28,497 nt of DNA from JBDTMT01 sp033764095 (GCA_033764095.1 JANRJF010000220.1:1-28497), one strand, 5' to 3'; positions 6,781-14,450 are shown, counted from the stretch's first letter. Numbers and translations are program-made. The notes: a model not told the origin generated them from the letters alone.

Positions 6781-7395
6781 ATGCGAGGGCGTCTCGTCGA
6801 GCTTCTCCTCGGCCTCGTCATCATTGGCATCTCGATCGCCCTGATGGCGCAGGCGCATCTCGGGCTGGGGCCGTGGGAGGTGTTTCACCAGGGCATCGCG
6901 CGGCAGAGCGGGCTCGCGCTGGGGACGGTCAGCATCCTGGTCGGCGTGCCGGTGCTGGCGCTGTGGTGGCCGATCGGGGCGCGGCCGGGGATCGGCACGC
7001 TGCTCAACCTGGTGTTGGTCGGAACGGTGACCAACCTCGCGTTGCACGCGATCGCGACGCCGCAGGCATTCGTCGCGCGCCTGCTCATGATGCTCGTCGG
7101 CGTGCTCGGCTTCGGCGTCGCATCGGGACTCTATCTCGCCGCCGATCTCGGCGGCGGACCGCGCGACGGCTTGATGACCGGCATTCACCAGCGCTTCGGC
7201 TGGCCGATCTTCGCCGTGCGCACGGCGATGGAGGTCACCGTGCTGCTGACCGGCTGGTGGCTGGGCGGCACGGTCGGCCTCGGGACGCTGGTGTTCGCCT
7301 TCGGCATCGGGCCGGTGGTGCACTGGTCGCTCGGCATCTTCGATCGCAGCGGTGCGGTCATGCGCCGCCGCGAACTGTTCGACGCCGCCGAGTAG
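6781..7395 (+). CDS. YczE/YyaS/YitT-family integral membrane protein
   Basis: A 204-residue inner-membrane protein of the YczE/YyaS group (COG2364 type), with about five or six hydrophobic helices (roughly 6-24, 48-65, 72-92, 98-121, 143-160, 165-186). Two halves repeat a theme: AHLGLGPWEVFHQG with a downstream GIGTLLN, and ADLGGGPRDGLMTGIH with GLGTLVF. Such duplication is typical of the family. Function is unknown; B. subtilis YczE lies next to an antibiotic locus. The start is uncertain. Longer in-frame starts at 6709 (GTG) and 6763 would translate the repeat element as protein, so the ATG at 6781, directly after GAAGGGAGG, is chosen. Confidence 0.85.
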   Translation: MRGRLVELLLGLVIIGISIALMAQAHLGLGPWEVFHQGIARQSGLALGTVSILVGVPVLALWWPIGARPGIGTLLNLVLVGTVTNLALHAIATPQAFVARLLMMLVGVLGFGVASGLYLAADLGGGPRDGLMTGIHQRFGWPIFAVRTAMEVTVLLTGWWLGGTVGLGTLVFAFGIGPVVHWSLGIFDRSGAVMRRRELFDAAE

Positions 7396-7477
7396 GCGGC
7401 TCCCATCAGTGCGGCGGCGCGGTGACGTGATTCGACGTAGCGATGGACGGCCGCGGCGCACATGCTATCGAGCCGCC

Positions 7478-7858
7478 ATGGGCCTCGTGACATTGCGGGT
7501 CGGTGTCGCCAATCCGGCGCGGCCGGCGCGCATCGAGGTCATTGAGTTTCTGGTCGATTCGGGAGCGGTCTATTCGGTGGTTCCGTCGGCGGTGCTTCGC
7601 CGTCTGGGCATCAGGCCGATCAAACGGGAGGAGTTCCGCCTCGCGGACGGATCGACGATCATCCGCAGCAAGGGCGTTGGACTCTTCCGCTACGGCGAAC
7701 ATGTGGGCGGCGCCGACGTCATTTTCGGCGAGCCCGGCGACAGCCAATTGCTCGGCGCCTTGACGCTGGAAGCCCTCGGCTTGGTGCTCGACCCGCTTCG
7801 GCGCGAGTTGCGCCCGCTGCCGATGATCCTCGGTGGGCTGCCGCCGCCGCCGGCCTGA
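7478..7858 (+). CDS. Single-domain retropepsin-like aspartyl protease
   Basis: The 126-residue protein looks like a bacterial retropepsin (clan AA aspartyl protease). The N-terminal part has the active-site loop EFLVDSGAVYSVVPSAVLRRLGI, in which D-S-G replaces the common D-T-G. The C-terminal part has LLGALTLEALGLVLDPLRREL, matching the LGxxxLexxgLxvDp ending of the family. A flap-like segment containing GST and IRSKG lies between. With a single catalytic Asp it would have to act as a homodimer, like retroviral proteases. No signal peptide or membrane anchor is seen. A longer in-frame start at 7352 would overlap the previous gene; the ATG at 7478 begins where family similarity begins. Confidence 0.8.
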   Translation: MGLVTLRVGVANPARPARIEVIEFLVDSGAVYSVVPSAVLRRLGIRPIKREEFRLADGSTIIRSKGVGLFRYGEHVGGADVIFGEPGDSQLLGALTLEALGLVLDPLRRELRPLPMILGGLPPPPA

Positions 7859-7861
7859 TCG

Positions 7862-8242
7862 CTACGCGTCGCGCGCGAACGGGTCGTCGATGGCGAAGCG
7901 CCAACTGCCGTCGGCCTGGCGGCGCACGACCTCGATCGCCTTGCCGCGCTGCTCGATGACCGTGCCGTCCGGCGCCGTCGCGGTGAGCGTCCAGTCATTG
8001 TAGATCATCGCCAGATCGTCGCCGGAGCGCAGCACCTGGACGATGGTCGAGAGCAGGCGCGGCTTCACCGCGGCGGTGGGGCCGAAGAAGGTGGCGATCG
8101 CGTCGCGTCCGGCGAGTCGCTGCCGATCCTGCGTGAAGAACACCGCCTGTGGCTCGTAGAGCGCCAGGATGTCCGGCAGCGCACCCGCGGCCAGGTACTC
8201 GCCGAGCAGGTTGTCGCAATCCTCAGGTGTGCGCGCCGGCAT
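7862..8242 (-). CDS. NTF2/SnoaL-like protein (DUF4440-type)
   Basis: A 126-residue alpha+beta-barrel protein of the NTF2-like superfamily. Helical beginning CDNLLGEYLAAGALPDILALY, then AVFFTQDRQRLAGRDAIATFF (acidic and Arg positions typical of DUF4440), and strands ending WRFAIDDPFA. Members bind or isomerise small hydrophobic ligands, or serve as accessory subunits. The start codon overlaps the stop of the upstream hydrolase by one base (TAATG), so translation is coupled and it is the third gene of the amidohydrolase operon. Its exact role is unknown; it may act on the same compound. Confidence 0.82.
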   Translation of the reverse strand: MPARTPEDCDNLLGEYLAAGALPDILALYEPQAVFFTQDRQRLAGRDAIATFFGPTAAVKPRLLSTIVQVLRSGDDLAMIYNDWTLTATAPDGTVIEQRGKAIEVVRRQADGSWRFAIDDPFARDA

Positions 8243-9351
8243 TACGACAGTGCCCCGAGGTCGATGCCGTACAGCTCGGCGACGTTGTCGCAGAGGATGG
8301 CGCGGCGCTGTTCGGCGGTGAGATCACCGGCGTGCTTCTCCAGTAATTCCTGCGACCACGGCCAGGTGGAGTCGCTGTGCGGGAAGTCGTTCGCCCACAT
8401 CAGGCGATGCCAGTTCATCAGGTTGGCCGTTTTGAACGCCACCCAGTCGTCCTGGAAGGTCGTGTAGATGTGCTCGGCGAAGTACTCCGACGGCAGCTTC
8501 GACAGCGTCTGGCCGGGCGGCAGCCAGTTGCGGTGGCGTTTGAAGGCATGGTCCATGCGGTACATGTAGTGCGGCACCCAGCCGGCGTCGGCTTCGACGC
8601 AGACGATGCGCAGCTTCGGGTGGCGCTCGAAGACGCCGCCCAGGACCATCAGTCCCATGATGTCCTGACAGCCGCGGATGATGGAGAGGAAGGCGTTCAT
8701 GCGCGGGCCGCGAATCGGCGTCGACTCGCGCGTCGTCAGGATGTGGAACGACAGTGGCATGCCGAGCTCGATCGCCGCCTCCCAGAAGTCGTCGTACGCT
8801 GCCGAGTCGTAGTCCTCGACGCCGGGGTGTCCGGGCATCATCACGCCGCGCAGGCCGAGGGCTTTGATGGCGTGCAGATCGGCGATGCCCTCCTCCGGTG
8901 TGCGCATCGCCGTCTGCCCGCAGCCGAGCAGGCGTTCGGGGTGCGCGCTGCAGTATTCGCCGATCCAGCGGTTGTAGGCCTCGAAGCAGGCGCGCTTGTA
9001 GTCGAGGTCGCGGTGATTGCAGATCGCCATGCCGACGGTCGGGTAGATGATCTCCGCCGCGACGCCGTCGCGCGCCTGGTCGGCGAGGCGCGCCTGCGGA
9101 TCCCAGCCACCGCGGTGCAGATCCTCGAAGCGCGTGCCCATCATGCGGATCTCTTCCGGCGGCTTGCCGGCGGCGGCGACGATGCCGAGCGGCACCGGGA
9201 TCTTGTTGCCGTCGATCCAGTAGATGTCGCCGGCGTCGCTGTGCTGGATGCGCGGCGCGCGGTCGAGGAACTGCTTGTCGATGGTGTCGATGTACGTCGT
9301 CGGCGTCTCGGTGATGTGCGAGTCGGCCGAGATGACCGGGTAGCCGTTCAT
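8242..9351 (-). CDS. Amidohydrolase family 2 metal-dependent hydrolase
   Basis: A 369-residue TIM-barrel amidohydrolase of the amidohydrolase-2 (ACMSD-like) group, which performs hydrolytic or non-oxidative decarboxylation reactions on ring-cleavage and other carboxylated compounds. Signs are the N-terminal VISADSHITETP (metal-binding DxH at residues 10-12), a mid-protein SFHILTTRE with the next His, and the C-terminal MWANDFPHSDSTWPWS carrying the catalytic Asp and metal His, then CDNVAELYGI. It overlaps the upstream D-aminoacylase-like gene by ATGA (9348-9351) and the downstream gene by one base. In-frame extension upstream runs through the previous gene, so the ATG at 9351 is the start. 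The substrate is unknown. Confidence 0.92.
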   Translation of the reverse strand: MNGYPVISADSHITETPTTYIDTIDKQFLDRAPRIQHSDAGDIYWIDGNKIPVPLGIVAAAGKPPEEIRMMGTRFEDLHRGGWDPQARLADQARDGVAAEIIYPTVGMAICNHRDLDYKRACFEAYNRWIGEYCSAHPERLLGCGQTAMRTPEEGIADLHAIKALGLRGVMMPGHPGVEDYDSAAYDDFWEAAIELGMPLSFHILTTRESTPIRGPRMNAFLSIIRGCQDIMGLMVLGGVFERHPKLRIVCVEADAGWVPHYMYRMDHAFKRHRNWLPPGQTLSKLPSEYFAEHIYTTFQDDWVAFKTANLMNWHRLMWANDFPHSDSTWPWSQELLEKHAGDLTAEQRRAILCDNVAELYGIDLGALS

Positions 9352-11039
9352 GCCTGACCTCCGCGCAGCAGCTTGCCGGGCAGCGGACCGCTCGGATCGA
9401 CCGCATCGCGATCCTCGCTGCGGATGACGGTGCCGTTGACCACGACGGCACGCACGCCGAGCGCCGGCGCGATCAGCCGGTCGGCGCCGGCGGGGAAGTC
9501 GCGCACGCGCTGCAGGCGGCCGCAGCCGACGGTCTTGGGATCGAAGACGACGACGTCGGCGGCCAGCCCGGGCGCCAGCCGGCCGCGGTCGCGGATGCCG
9601 AACACGTCCGCCGCTTGTGAGGTCAGGCGGCGCACCGCTTCCTCCAGCGACAGCACGCCCTTGTCGCGCACCCAGCGGCCGAGCAGATCGGTCGGCGCGC
9701 CGGCGTCGCACAGCTGGCTGGCGTGCGCGCCGGCGTCGGAGAGGCCGATCATCGACGCCGGATGGGTGAGCAGCTCGGCGGTGATGTTCTCATCGGTGTT
9801 GAGGATGGCGAGGCGGAAGCGCGCCTCGAGGTTGGTCTGCAGCGCCATGTCGAGGGCGAGATCGACGACGTGGACGCCGCGCTCGGCGGCGACTTCACCG
9901 GCCGGCCGCTCCTCCAGCGACGCATCGGGGGCGAACTCGGCGATGATCATGTTGCGCACCGGGTCGGCGAGCCGGAAGGTGCCGGAGTCGTCGAGCCGCT
10001 CGCGCATCTGGCGGCGGAACTCCGGATCGGCGTAGATGCGCTTCTTGCCCTCCAGGTCGGCCTGCGACACCTGGTTGAACAGCGACATGCCCTCGAACGG
10101 GAACGGCGCCTTCCACTGAAACTCGAAGTTGAGTGGCCGGCAGGACACCTGCGGGAAGACGTTGATGCCCTCGGCCTGCATCGCGGCGGAACGCTCGAGG
10201 ATGTACTTGTGGCCGTCCGGGCCGAGCATGCCGCCGAGCAGTGCCGTCCAGCTGATCGGCTTGTGCGTGCGGCGGTTGATCTCGGCGAACTGGTCGAGGA
10301 ACAGGCCGGGGCCGAGCGTTGCCTGCATCACGCCGTGCGGCACCTCGGCGAGGGTGTCGGCGAGCGCCTCGATCTCCCGCAGCTCGGCGACGCGGCTCGG
10401 CACCGGGCGGCCGGCGTAGCCGACGTGGGTTGGCGACCACGAGGTGGCGAAGCCGAGCGCGCCGGCGCGCAGGCCCTCCAGCACCAGGGCGCGCATGCTG
10501 GCGATCTCGTCGTCGGTGGCGGCGCGCTCGGTGGCCTCCTCGCCCATGACGTACATGCGCACGGCGGTGTGGCCGACCAGCACCGCGGCGTTGATCGCGG
10601 TGCCGCGCTGCTCGATCGCGTCGAGGTATTCGGGGATGGTCTCGAACGGCCACTCGGCACCGATGCCGGCGCGGATGGCGTTCAGCGACATGCCCTCGAC
10701 GTTCTCCAGCGTGCGCAGGATCAGGTCGCGATGCGCCGGCCGGGTGGGCGCGACGGCGAAGCCGCAGTTGCCCATCACCACCGTGGTGACGCCATGCCAC
10801 GGCGAGATCGTCAGCATGCGGTCCCAGAACACCTGCACGTCGTAGTGCGTGTGGATGTCGACGAAGCCGGGGGCGACGACGGCGCCGTCGGCGTCGAGCG
10901 TGCGCGGGGCGCTGCCGGCCACCTCGCCGACGGCGGCGATGCGGCCGCCGCGCACCGCGACGTCGGCGCGCCGCGCCGGCGCACCGGTGCCGTCCACCAC
11001 GGTGCCGCCGCGGATCAGAAGATCGTACTGCTCAGCCAT
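9348..11039 (-). CDS. D-aminoacylase / N-acyl-D-amino-acid deacylase-like amidohydrolase
   Basis: A 563-residue amidohydrolase-3 family enzyme like D-aminoacylases, which remove acyl groups from N-acyl-D-amino acids or related amides. The N-terminus DLLIRGGTVVDGTG leads to the metal-binding GFVDIHTHYD (His63, His65), VVMGNCGFAVAP with the bridging Cys92, a mid-protein VGHTAVRMYVMG, and the catalytic SDAGAHA near residue 440. The C-terminal RLAPGLAADVVVFD closes the beta-sandwich. The length fits. It is the first gene of a three-gene operon; the next gene begins inside its stop codon. Reaction class is likely, but many family members from environmental genomes act on other amides or lactams, so the true substrate is open. 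Confidence 0.9.
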   Translation of the reverse strand: MAEQYDLLIRGGTVVDGTGAPARRADVAVRGGRIAAVGEVAGSAPRTLDADGAVVAPGFVDIHTHYDVQVFWDRMLTISPWHGVTTVVMGNCGFAVAPTRPAHRDLILRTLENVEGMSLNAIRAGIGAEWPFETIPEYLDAIEQRGTAINAAVLVGHTAVRMYVMGEEATERAATDDEIASMRALVLEGLRAGALGFATSWSPTHVGYAGRPVPSRVAELREIEALADTLAEVPHGVMQATLGPGLFLDQFAEINRRTHKPISWTALLGGMLGPDGHKYILERSAAMQAEGINVFPQVSCRPLNFEFQWKAPFPFEGMSLFNQVSQADLEGKKRIYADPEFRRQMRERLDDSGTFRLADPVRNMIIAEFAPDASLEERPAGEVAAERGVHVVDLALDMALQTNLEARFRLAILNTDENITAELLTHPASMIGLSDAGAHASQLCDAGAPTDLLGRWVRDKGVLSLEEAVRRLTSQAADVFGIRDRGRLAPGLAADVVVFDPKTVGCGRLQRVRDFPAGADRLIAPALGVRAVVVNGTVIRSEDRDAVDPSGPLPGKLLRGGQA

Positions 11040-11241
11040 GCGGTCCCTCCCGGAGCCAATTGGCGTACCACCTGTGCCCGGTGACGGGTAGAGGCGACGC
11101 GGCAGCGCCGGCGGTTCCCCCGTTTGGCGCCGTGCTGCGACACGTGCCGGGAGCGCGGGCGGGCCGTCCGCGCACCCGGATTCGCGACAGCGTGGCGGCG
11201 CTGCTACACAAGTCGAACCCCGTCGTTCTCAGGAGGTTCCC

Positions 11242-11514
11242 ATGGGCAATGCGCTTCGTACTCTGTTGGTCGCGGCCGCTCTCTTGTTGGCCGCGCCGTT
11301 GACGCTGCACGCCGACTCAGCGGCGCCGCAGGGCGCGGCGGCTCCCTGTCCGTATGCCGAGGGCGGGACCTGCTGCGGCACCTGTCAGGAGAAGCAGCAG
11401 GAGGCCGGCGCGGCGCCGGCCGAGATGGGCGACTGCCCGTGCAAGCGCGCCAAGGCGGCGCGCGAGGCGGCGGCCAAGGCGGCGGCGGAGAAAGCGGCGA
11501 GCGAGAAGCAGTAG
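11242..11514 (+). CDS. Small exported cysteine-rich protein with Ala/Lys/Glu tail
   Basis: A 90-residue protein preceded by a textbook AGGAGGT ribosome binding site 5 nt before the ATG. Residues 1-24 form a signal peptide (hydrophobic LLVAAALLLAAPLTL, cleavage likely after LHA). The mature part has six cysteines, in CPYAEGGTCCGTCQEK (36, 44, 45, 48) and DCPCK (65, 67). It ends in a charged Ala/Lys/Glu stretch (69-90) likely to be helical. The cysteine spacing could bind a metal or form three disulfides. No known family was recognised. It converges on another exported cysteine-rich gene across a strong hairpin. The upstream gap 11040-11241 shows no confident promoter. Confidence 0.75.
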   Translation: MGNALRTLLVAAALLLAAPLTLHADSAAPQGAAAPCPYAEGGTCCGTCQEKQQEAGAAPAEMGDCPCKRAKAAREAAAKAAAEKAASEKQ

Positions 11515-11544
11515 GCGCCGCGATCGCGGCGCCCGCAAAGGGCT

Positions 11545-11585
11545 CGGGTGACGCGCCGCGAGGGGGAGTCGCGGCGCGTCACCCG
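11545..11585. terminator. Terminator-like hairpin between two convergent genes
   Basis: A perfect 17-bp stem, 11545-11561 with 11569-11585, encloses a 7-nt G-rich loop. It lies 30 bases after the small cysteine-rich gene and 70 bases before the stop of the opposing gene. No T-run follows on either strand, so it is a candidate bidirectional terminator or a 3'-end protecting stem, not a classic intrinsic terminator. Confidence 0.55.
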
Positions 11586-11655
11586 GTTGAACGAGGCCGT
11601 GCGGCGGAGTGTTGGTCGGGGGGACGCCGTCCGCCGCATGGTCGTTGGCCGGCGA

Positions 11656-12168
11656 TCACTCGGCGCGGCAGACCTGGTCCTCGCTCATCCGTCCGTCGCC
11701 GCAGATGAGCTGCGCCAGCGTGTCGTCCACCGACGTCGCGCAGCGCGCGTCGCAACGCGCCAGGCAGTCGGCGGTACTCTCACTGGTGCGGTCGCGTCGC
11801 CCACAACGCGACTGACAGATGCGGTGATTGGCGGCGATGCGCAGCAGGCGCGCTTCGCAGGTTGCCGGATCGGGCGTACCCTCGCTGGCGCACGGCGAGA
11901 TCACCGCGATGCGCTGCATCGTCTCGTCATGCCGCGCGGCGCACTTGTCCTCGCAGTCCGTGTCCGCCGCGGCCGGACGCGCGCCACCGAGCCGCGCCGC
12001 CTCGCGGCTGCTGCGCCGGTCGCAGCGCGAGACGCACTGGAAGTACTCGCTGTCGCCGCGCAGCTTGCGCGCCTCGCAGCGCAGCGGATCGGCTCCGCAG
12101 CCCAGCGCCGTGCCCGCCGTGCCGAGCACGGCCACCAGGATCAGCACCATCTGATTGCGATTCGACAT
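11656..12168 (-). CDS. Exported cysteine-rich protein with two tandem six-cysteine repeats
   Basis: The 170-residue protein starts at 12168, after AGGAGG with a 7-nt gap; an in-frame extension to 12324 has no such signal. Residues 1-23 are a signal peptide. Cys24 follows ALG, a poor lipobox, so lipidation is possible but unsure. The mature protein has two copies of one module. Cysteines 31, 45, 49, 72, 76, 93 and 104, 118, 122, 135, 139, 156 share the spacing C-x13-C-x3-C-n-C-x3-C-x16-C, where n is 22 and 12. Similar text recurs: CEARKLR with CEARLLR, and CVSRCDRR with CQSRCGRR. Extra cysteines are 143 and 167. Disulfide-rich periplasmic or surface structure is likely; the function is unknown and no family was named. 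Confidence 0.8.
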   Translation of the reverse strand: MSNRNQMVLILVAVLGTAGTALGCGADPLRCEARKLRGDSEYFQCVSRCDRRSSREAARLGGARPAAADTDCEDKCAARHDETMQRIAVISPCASEGTPDPATCEARLLRIAANHRICQSRCGRRDRTSESTADCLARCDARCATSVDDTLAQLICGDGRMSEDQVCRAE

Positions 12169-12271
12169 CTCGACACCTCCTGTTGCGCTCGTCCGTGCGA
12201 GCGCTGTGTGTCGAGTCGCTGAACCAAGTGCCGTGCCATCGCCCCGCGCGTCGCACGCAGCGTCCGACGGG

Positions 12272-12319
12272 CGTGGAATCCCGCGGGCATTCCACGAGCC
12301 GCGCGCGGGGATCCCACGC
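12272..12319. repeat. Nested palindromes upstream of the cysteine-rich gene
   Basis: CGTGGAAT (12272-12279) pairs with ATTCCACG (12289-12296) around a centre containing CCCGCGGG. The same left segment GCGTGGAATCCCGCG (12271-12285) can alternatively pair, with one mismatch and one bulge, with CGCGGGGATCCCACGC (12304-12319). The sites lie 100-150 bases upstream of the start at 12168. They may be a regulator site or a repeat remnant. Confidence 0.4.
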
Positions 12320-12404
12320 GTCAACGGAGCAGCAGCCGCGAATCGCCTAGCGCCACATGCGCCTGGCAGGGGAAACCAGGAGGTGTGGGGGCTTCGAGGG
12401 GTTA

Positions 12405-12477
12405 GGGGTTAGGGGGTTTGGGGGTTGGGGCTTGCGGATCGCGATTTGTTTTCCCCCAACCCCCAAACCCTAACCCC
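12405..12477. repeat. G-rich/C-rich inverted repeat with GGGGTTAGGG-like units
   Basis: The left arm (12405-12430) is runs of 4-5 G separated by TTA, TTT and TT. The right arm (12453-12477) is its reverse complement apart from a 2-nt indel and end effects. A 22-nt loop lies between. Each G-rich strand has four G runs with loops of 2-3 nt, so either arm could form a G-quadruplex as well as a long hairpin. It lies 9 bases after the stop of the SMP-30 gene and may end that transcript. Confidence 0.8.
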
Positions 12478-12486
12478 AAACAGTAT

Positions 12487-13335
12487 TCACGGCAGTCCCG
12501 CCCCCGGCGTGTCGACGCGCAGGGTTTCAATGCGCCCGGAGCGCGCGCTGGCGGCGCGCTCCGGATGGCTGTCGTGCGCGGTGCAGATGAACAGCGTGCG
12601 GCGGTCGGGGCCGCCGAGCATGCAGGCGAAGCCGCCGCGGTCGAGCGGGATGCGGTCGAGTACGCGGCCGCCCTCGGCGACGCGCACGCACTCGTTGCTG
12701 ACCGGCGACGCGTACCAGACGGCATGCTCGGCATCGAGACAGATGCCGTCCGGCGTGCCGTGCTCCAGCGGCGCCCAGACGCGGCGGTTGGCGAGGCTGC
12801 CGTCGGGCTGGATGTCGAAGGCGGTGAGGCGGGCGGCGAACGACTCGCCGACGATCAGCGTCCTGCCGTCGGGCGTGATCACCGAACCGTTGGGGAACGA
12901 CATCTGGTCGGCGACGACGCGCGCTTTGCCGTCGGGGGTGACTAGAATCACCTCGGCGTGGCGGAACTCCCACTGCTCCAGGTTGAGGTCGAAGCCGAAG
13001 TTGCCGACGTAGGCGCGGCCGCTGGCGTCGACCACCATGTCGTTACAGTGGCAGGTGGCGAGGTCCCAGAGGTTCGCCACTTCGACCAGCGTGGTGCCCT
13101 CCAGTCGCAGCAGCCGGCGGTCGAGCATCGAGACCACCAGCAGCCGGCCGTCCGGCAGCCAGCCGAGCCCGCTCGGCTGCTGCGGCACCTCGACGATCGT
13201 CTCGGTGCGTCCGGCGAGGTCGACGGTCATGACGCGATGCGCGTGCATGTCCGAGAACCACAGCTTGCCGTCGTGCCAGCGCGGCCCCTCGCCGAACGCC
13301 AGACCCTCGAGCAGCACTTCGGTCCTGTGCGCCAT
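12487..13335 (-). CDS. SMP-30/gluconolactonase/LRE-like lactonase
   Basis: A 282-residue six-bladed beta-propeller of the SMP-30/gluconolactonase family, calcium- or zinc-dependent lactonases acting on sugar lactones and other lactones. The four expected metal ligands are visible: Glu16 in FGEGPRW, Asn98 in CHCNDMVVD, Asn149 in FPNGSVITPDG and Asp196 in PDGICLDAEH. Their spacing matches the family. No signal peptide is seen. It is 24 bases downstream of an aldo/keto reductase on the same strand and probably co-transcribed, with GGGGGAACG before the ATG. A reductase plus lactonase pair would suit oxidation of a lactol or sugar and opening of the lactone, but the substrate is unknown. Confidence 0.93.
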   Translation of the reverse strand: MAHRTEVLLEGLAFGEGPRWHDGKLWFSDMHAHRVMTVDLAGRTETIVEVPQQPSGLGWLPDGRLLVVSMLDRRLLRLEGTTLVEVANLWDLATCHCNDMVVDASGRAYVGNFGFDLNLEQWEFRHAEVILVTPDGKARVVADQMSFPNGSVITPDGRTLIVGESFAARLTAFDIQPDGSLANRRVWAPLEHGTPDGICLDAEHAVWYASPVSNECVRVAEGGRVLDRIPLDRGGFACMLGGPDRRTLFICTAHDSHPERAASARSGRIETLRVDTPGAGLP

Positions 13336-13359
13336 CGTTCCCCCCGGCCAGTGAGAGGT

Positions 13360-14349
13360 TCAGCCGTTGACGAAGCCCATCATCGCCTCCGGATAACGCA
13401 GGCCGGCGGCGGCGCCCTTGGGGGCGATGCGGTCGATCTCGGCGAGCTCGGCGGGCGTGAAGGCGATGTCGGCGGCGGCGAGGTTCTGCTCCAGGTAGCT
13501 GCGGCGCTTGGTGCCGGGGATCGGCACGATGTCGTCGCCCTGGGCGAGCGTCCAGGCGATGGCGAGCTGCGAGGCGGTGCATCCCTTGGCCGCCGCCATC
13601 GACTTGATACGCGCCACCAACTCGAGGTTCCGGGTGAAGTTCTCGCCCTGGAAGCGCGGCGAGAAACGCCGGTAGTCGGTGTCGGCGAGATCCTCGAAGC
13701 GGGTGATCTCGCCCGACAGGAAGCCGCGGCCGAGCGGGCTGTAGGCGACGAAGCCGATGCCGAGCTCCCGGCAGGTGGCGAGGATCTCGTCCTCCGGGTC
13801 GCGACTCCACAGCGAGTACTCGCTCTGCAGCGCCGCGATCGGGTGCACCGCTGCGGCGCGGCGCAGCGTCTGCGGACCGGCTTCGGAGAGGCCGAGGAAA
13901 CGCACCTTGCCCTCTTTCACCAGCTGCGCCATCGCGCCGACGGTCTCTTCGATCGGCGTCTGCGGGTCGACGCGGTGCTGGTAGTAGAGGTCGATGACCT
14001 CGACGCCGAGCCGCGTGAGGCTCGCCTCGCAGGCCTGGCGCACGTAGTCGGGCTGGCCGGCGATGCCGCGGATCATCGGGTTCACCGGATCGCGGACGAT
14101 GCCGAACTTAGTCGCCAGCACGACCTGGTCGCGCCTGCCCTTGATGGCGCGGCCGACCAGCTGCTCGTTGGTGTGCGGGCCGTACATGTCGGCGGTGTCG
14201 AGGAAGGTGCAGCCGAGCTCGATGGCGCGGTGCAGCGTGGCGATCGATTCCGCGTCGTCGCGCGCGCCGTAGAACTCCGACATGCCCATGCAGCCGAGAC
14301 CGATGGCCGAGACCGTCAACCCGCTACTGCCCAGTCGTCGTGTGCGCAT
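13360..14349 (-). CDS. Aldo/keto reductase
   Basis: A 329-residue NADP(H)-dependent aldo/keto reductase. The catalytic tetrad is complete: Asp51 and Tyr56 in FLDTADMYGP, Lys81 in VLATKFG and His125 in YYQHRVDP. The phosphate-binding C-terminal segment IPGTKRRSYLEQNLAA, including the K-R pair, is present. Sequence style (RRLGSSGLTVSAIGLGCMGMSEFYG) is that of the AKR13/YakC group that reduces aldehydes and ketones. A longer in-frame start at 14451 adds 34 residues with no family similarity, so the ATG at 14349 is chosen. It is first in a two-gene operon with the SMP-30 lactonase. Confidence 0.94.
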   Translation of the reverse strand: MRTRRLGSSGLTVSAIGLGCMGMSEFYGARDDAESIATLHRAIELGCTFLDTADMYGPHTNEQLVGRAIKGRRDQVVLATKFGIVRDPVNPMIRGIAGQPDYVRQACEASLTRLGVEVIDLYYQHRVDPQTPIEETVGAMAQLVKEGKVRFLGLSEAGPQTLRRAAAVHPIAALQSEYSLWSRDPEDEILATCRELGIGFVAYSPLGRGFLSGEITRFEDLADTDYRRFSPRFQGENFTRNLELVARIKSMAAAKGCTASQLAIAWTLAQGDDIVPIPGTKRRSYLEQNLAAADIAFTPAELAEIDRIAPKGAAAGLRYPEAMMGFVNG

Positions 14350-14450
14350 GGTGTGTGTCGATAGCACCACGCCGCCGCAGCGGAAACCGCCGCGTGCGCA
14401 CGCCGCGCCGCCGCGCGTTGCCGCTACCGCACTAACCGTGATCTGACACA

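Larger units (their letters stand above)
12169..12486. other. Gene-free 318-base spacer
   Basis: No coding region is supported here. The part near 12169-12240 is the leader of the minus-strand cysteine-rich gene (AGGAGG at its end). The middle holds nested palindromes at 12272-12319. The far end holds a G-rich inverted repeat at 12405-12477, just downstream of the SMP-30 gene. The small open frames here lack ribosome binding sites and family resemblance. Confidence 0.6.

Noticed and set aside
8377..11084. Long plus-strand open frames opposite the amidohydrolase operon
   Set aside because: Two frames (8377-9357 and 9723-11084) are Val/Asp/His-rich shadows typical of high-GC antisense reading.
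12169..12324. 52-residue N-terminal extension of the cysteine-rich protein
   Set aside because: It would bury the signal peptide. The internal ATG has AGGAGG at the right distance.
12958..14364. Plus-strand open frame of 468 codons opposite the lactonase and reductase genes
   Set aside because: Antisense shadow of two genes with full catalytic motifs; no motif of its own.
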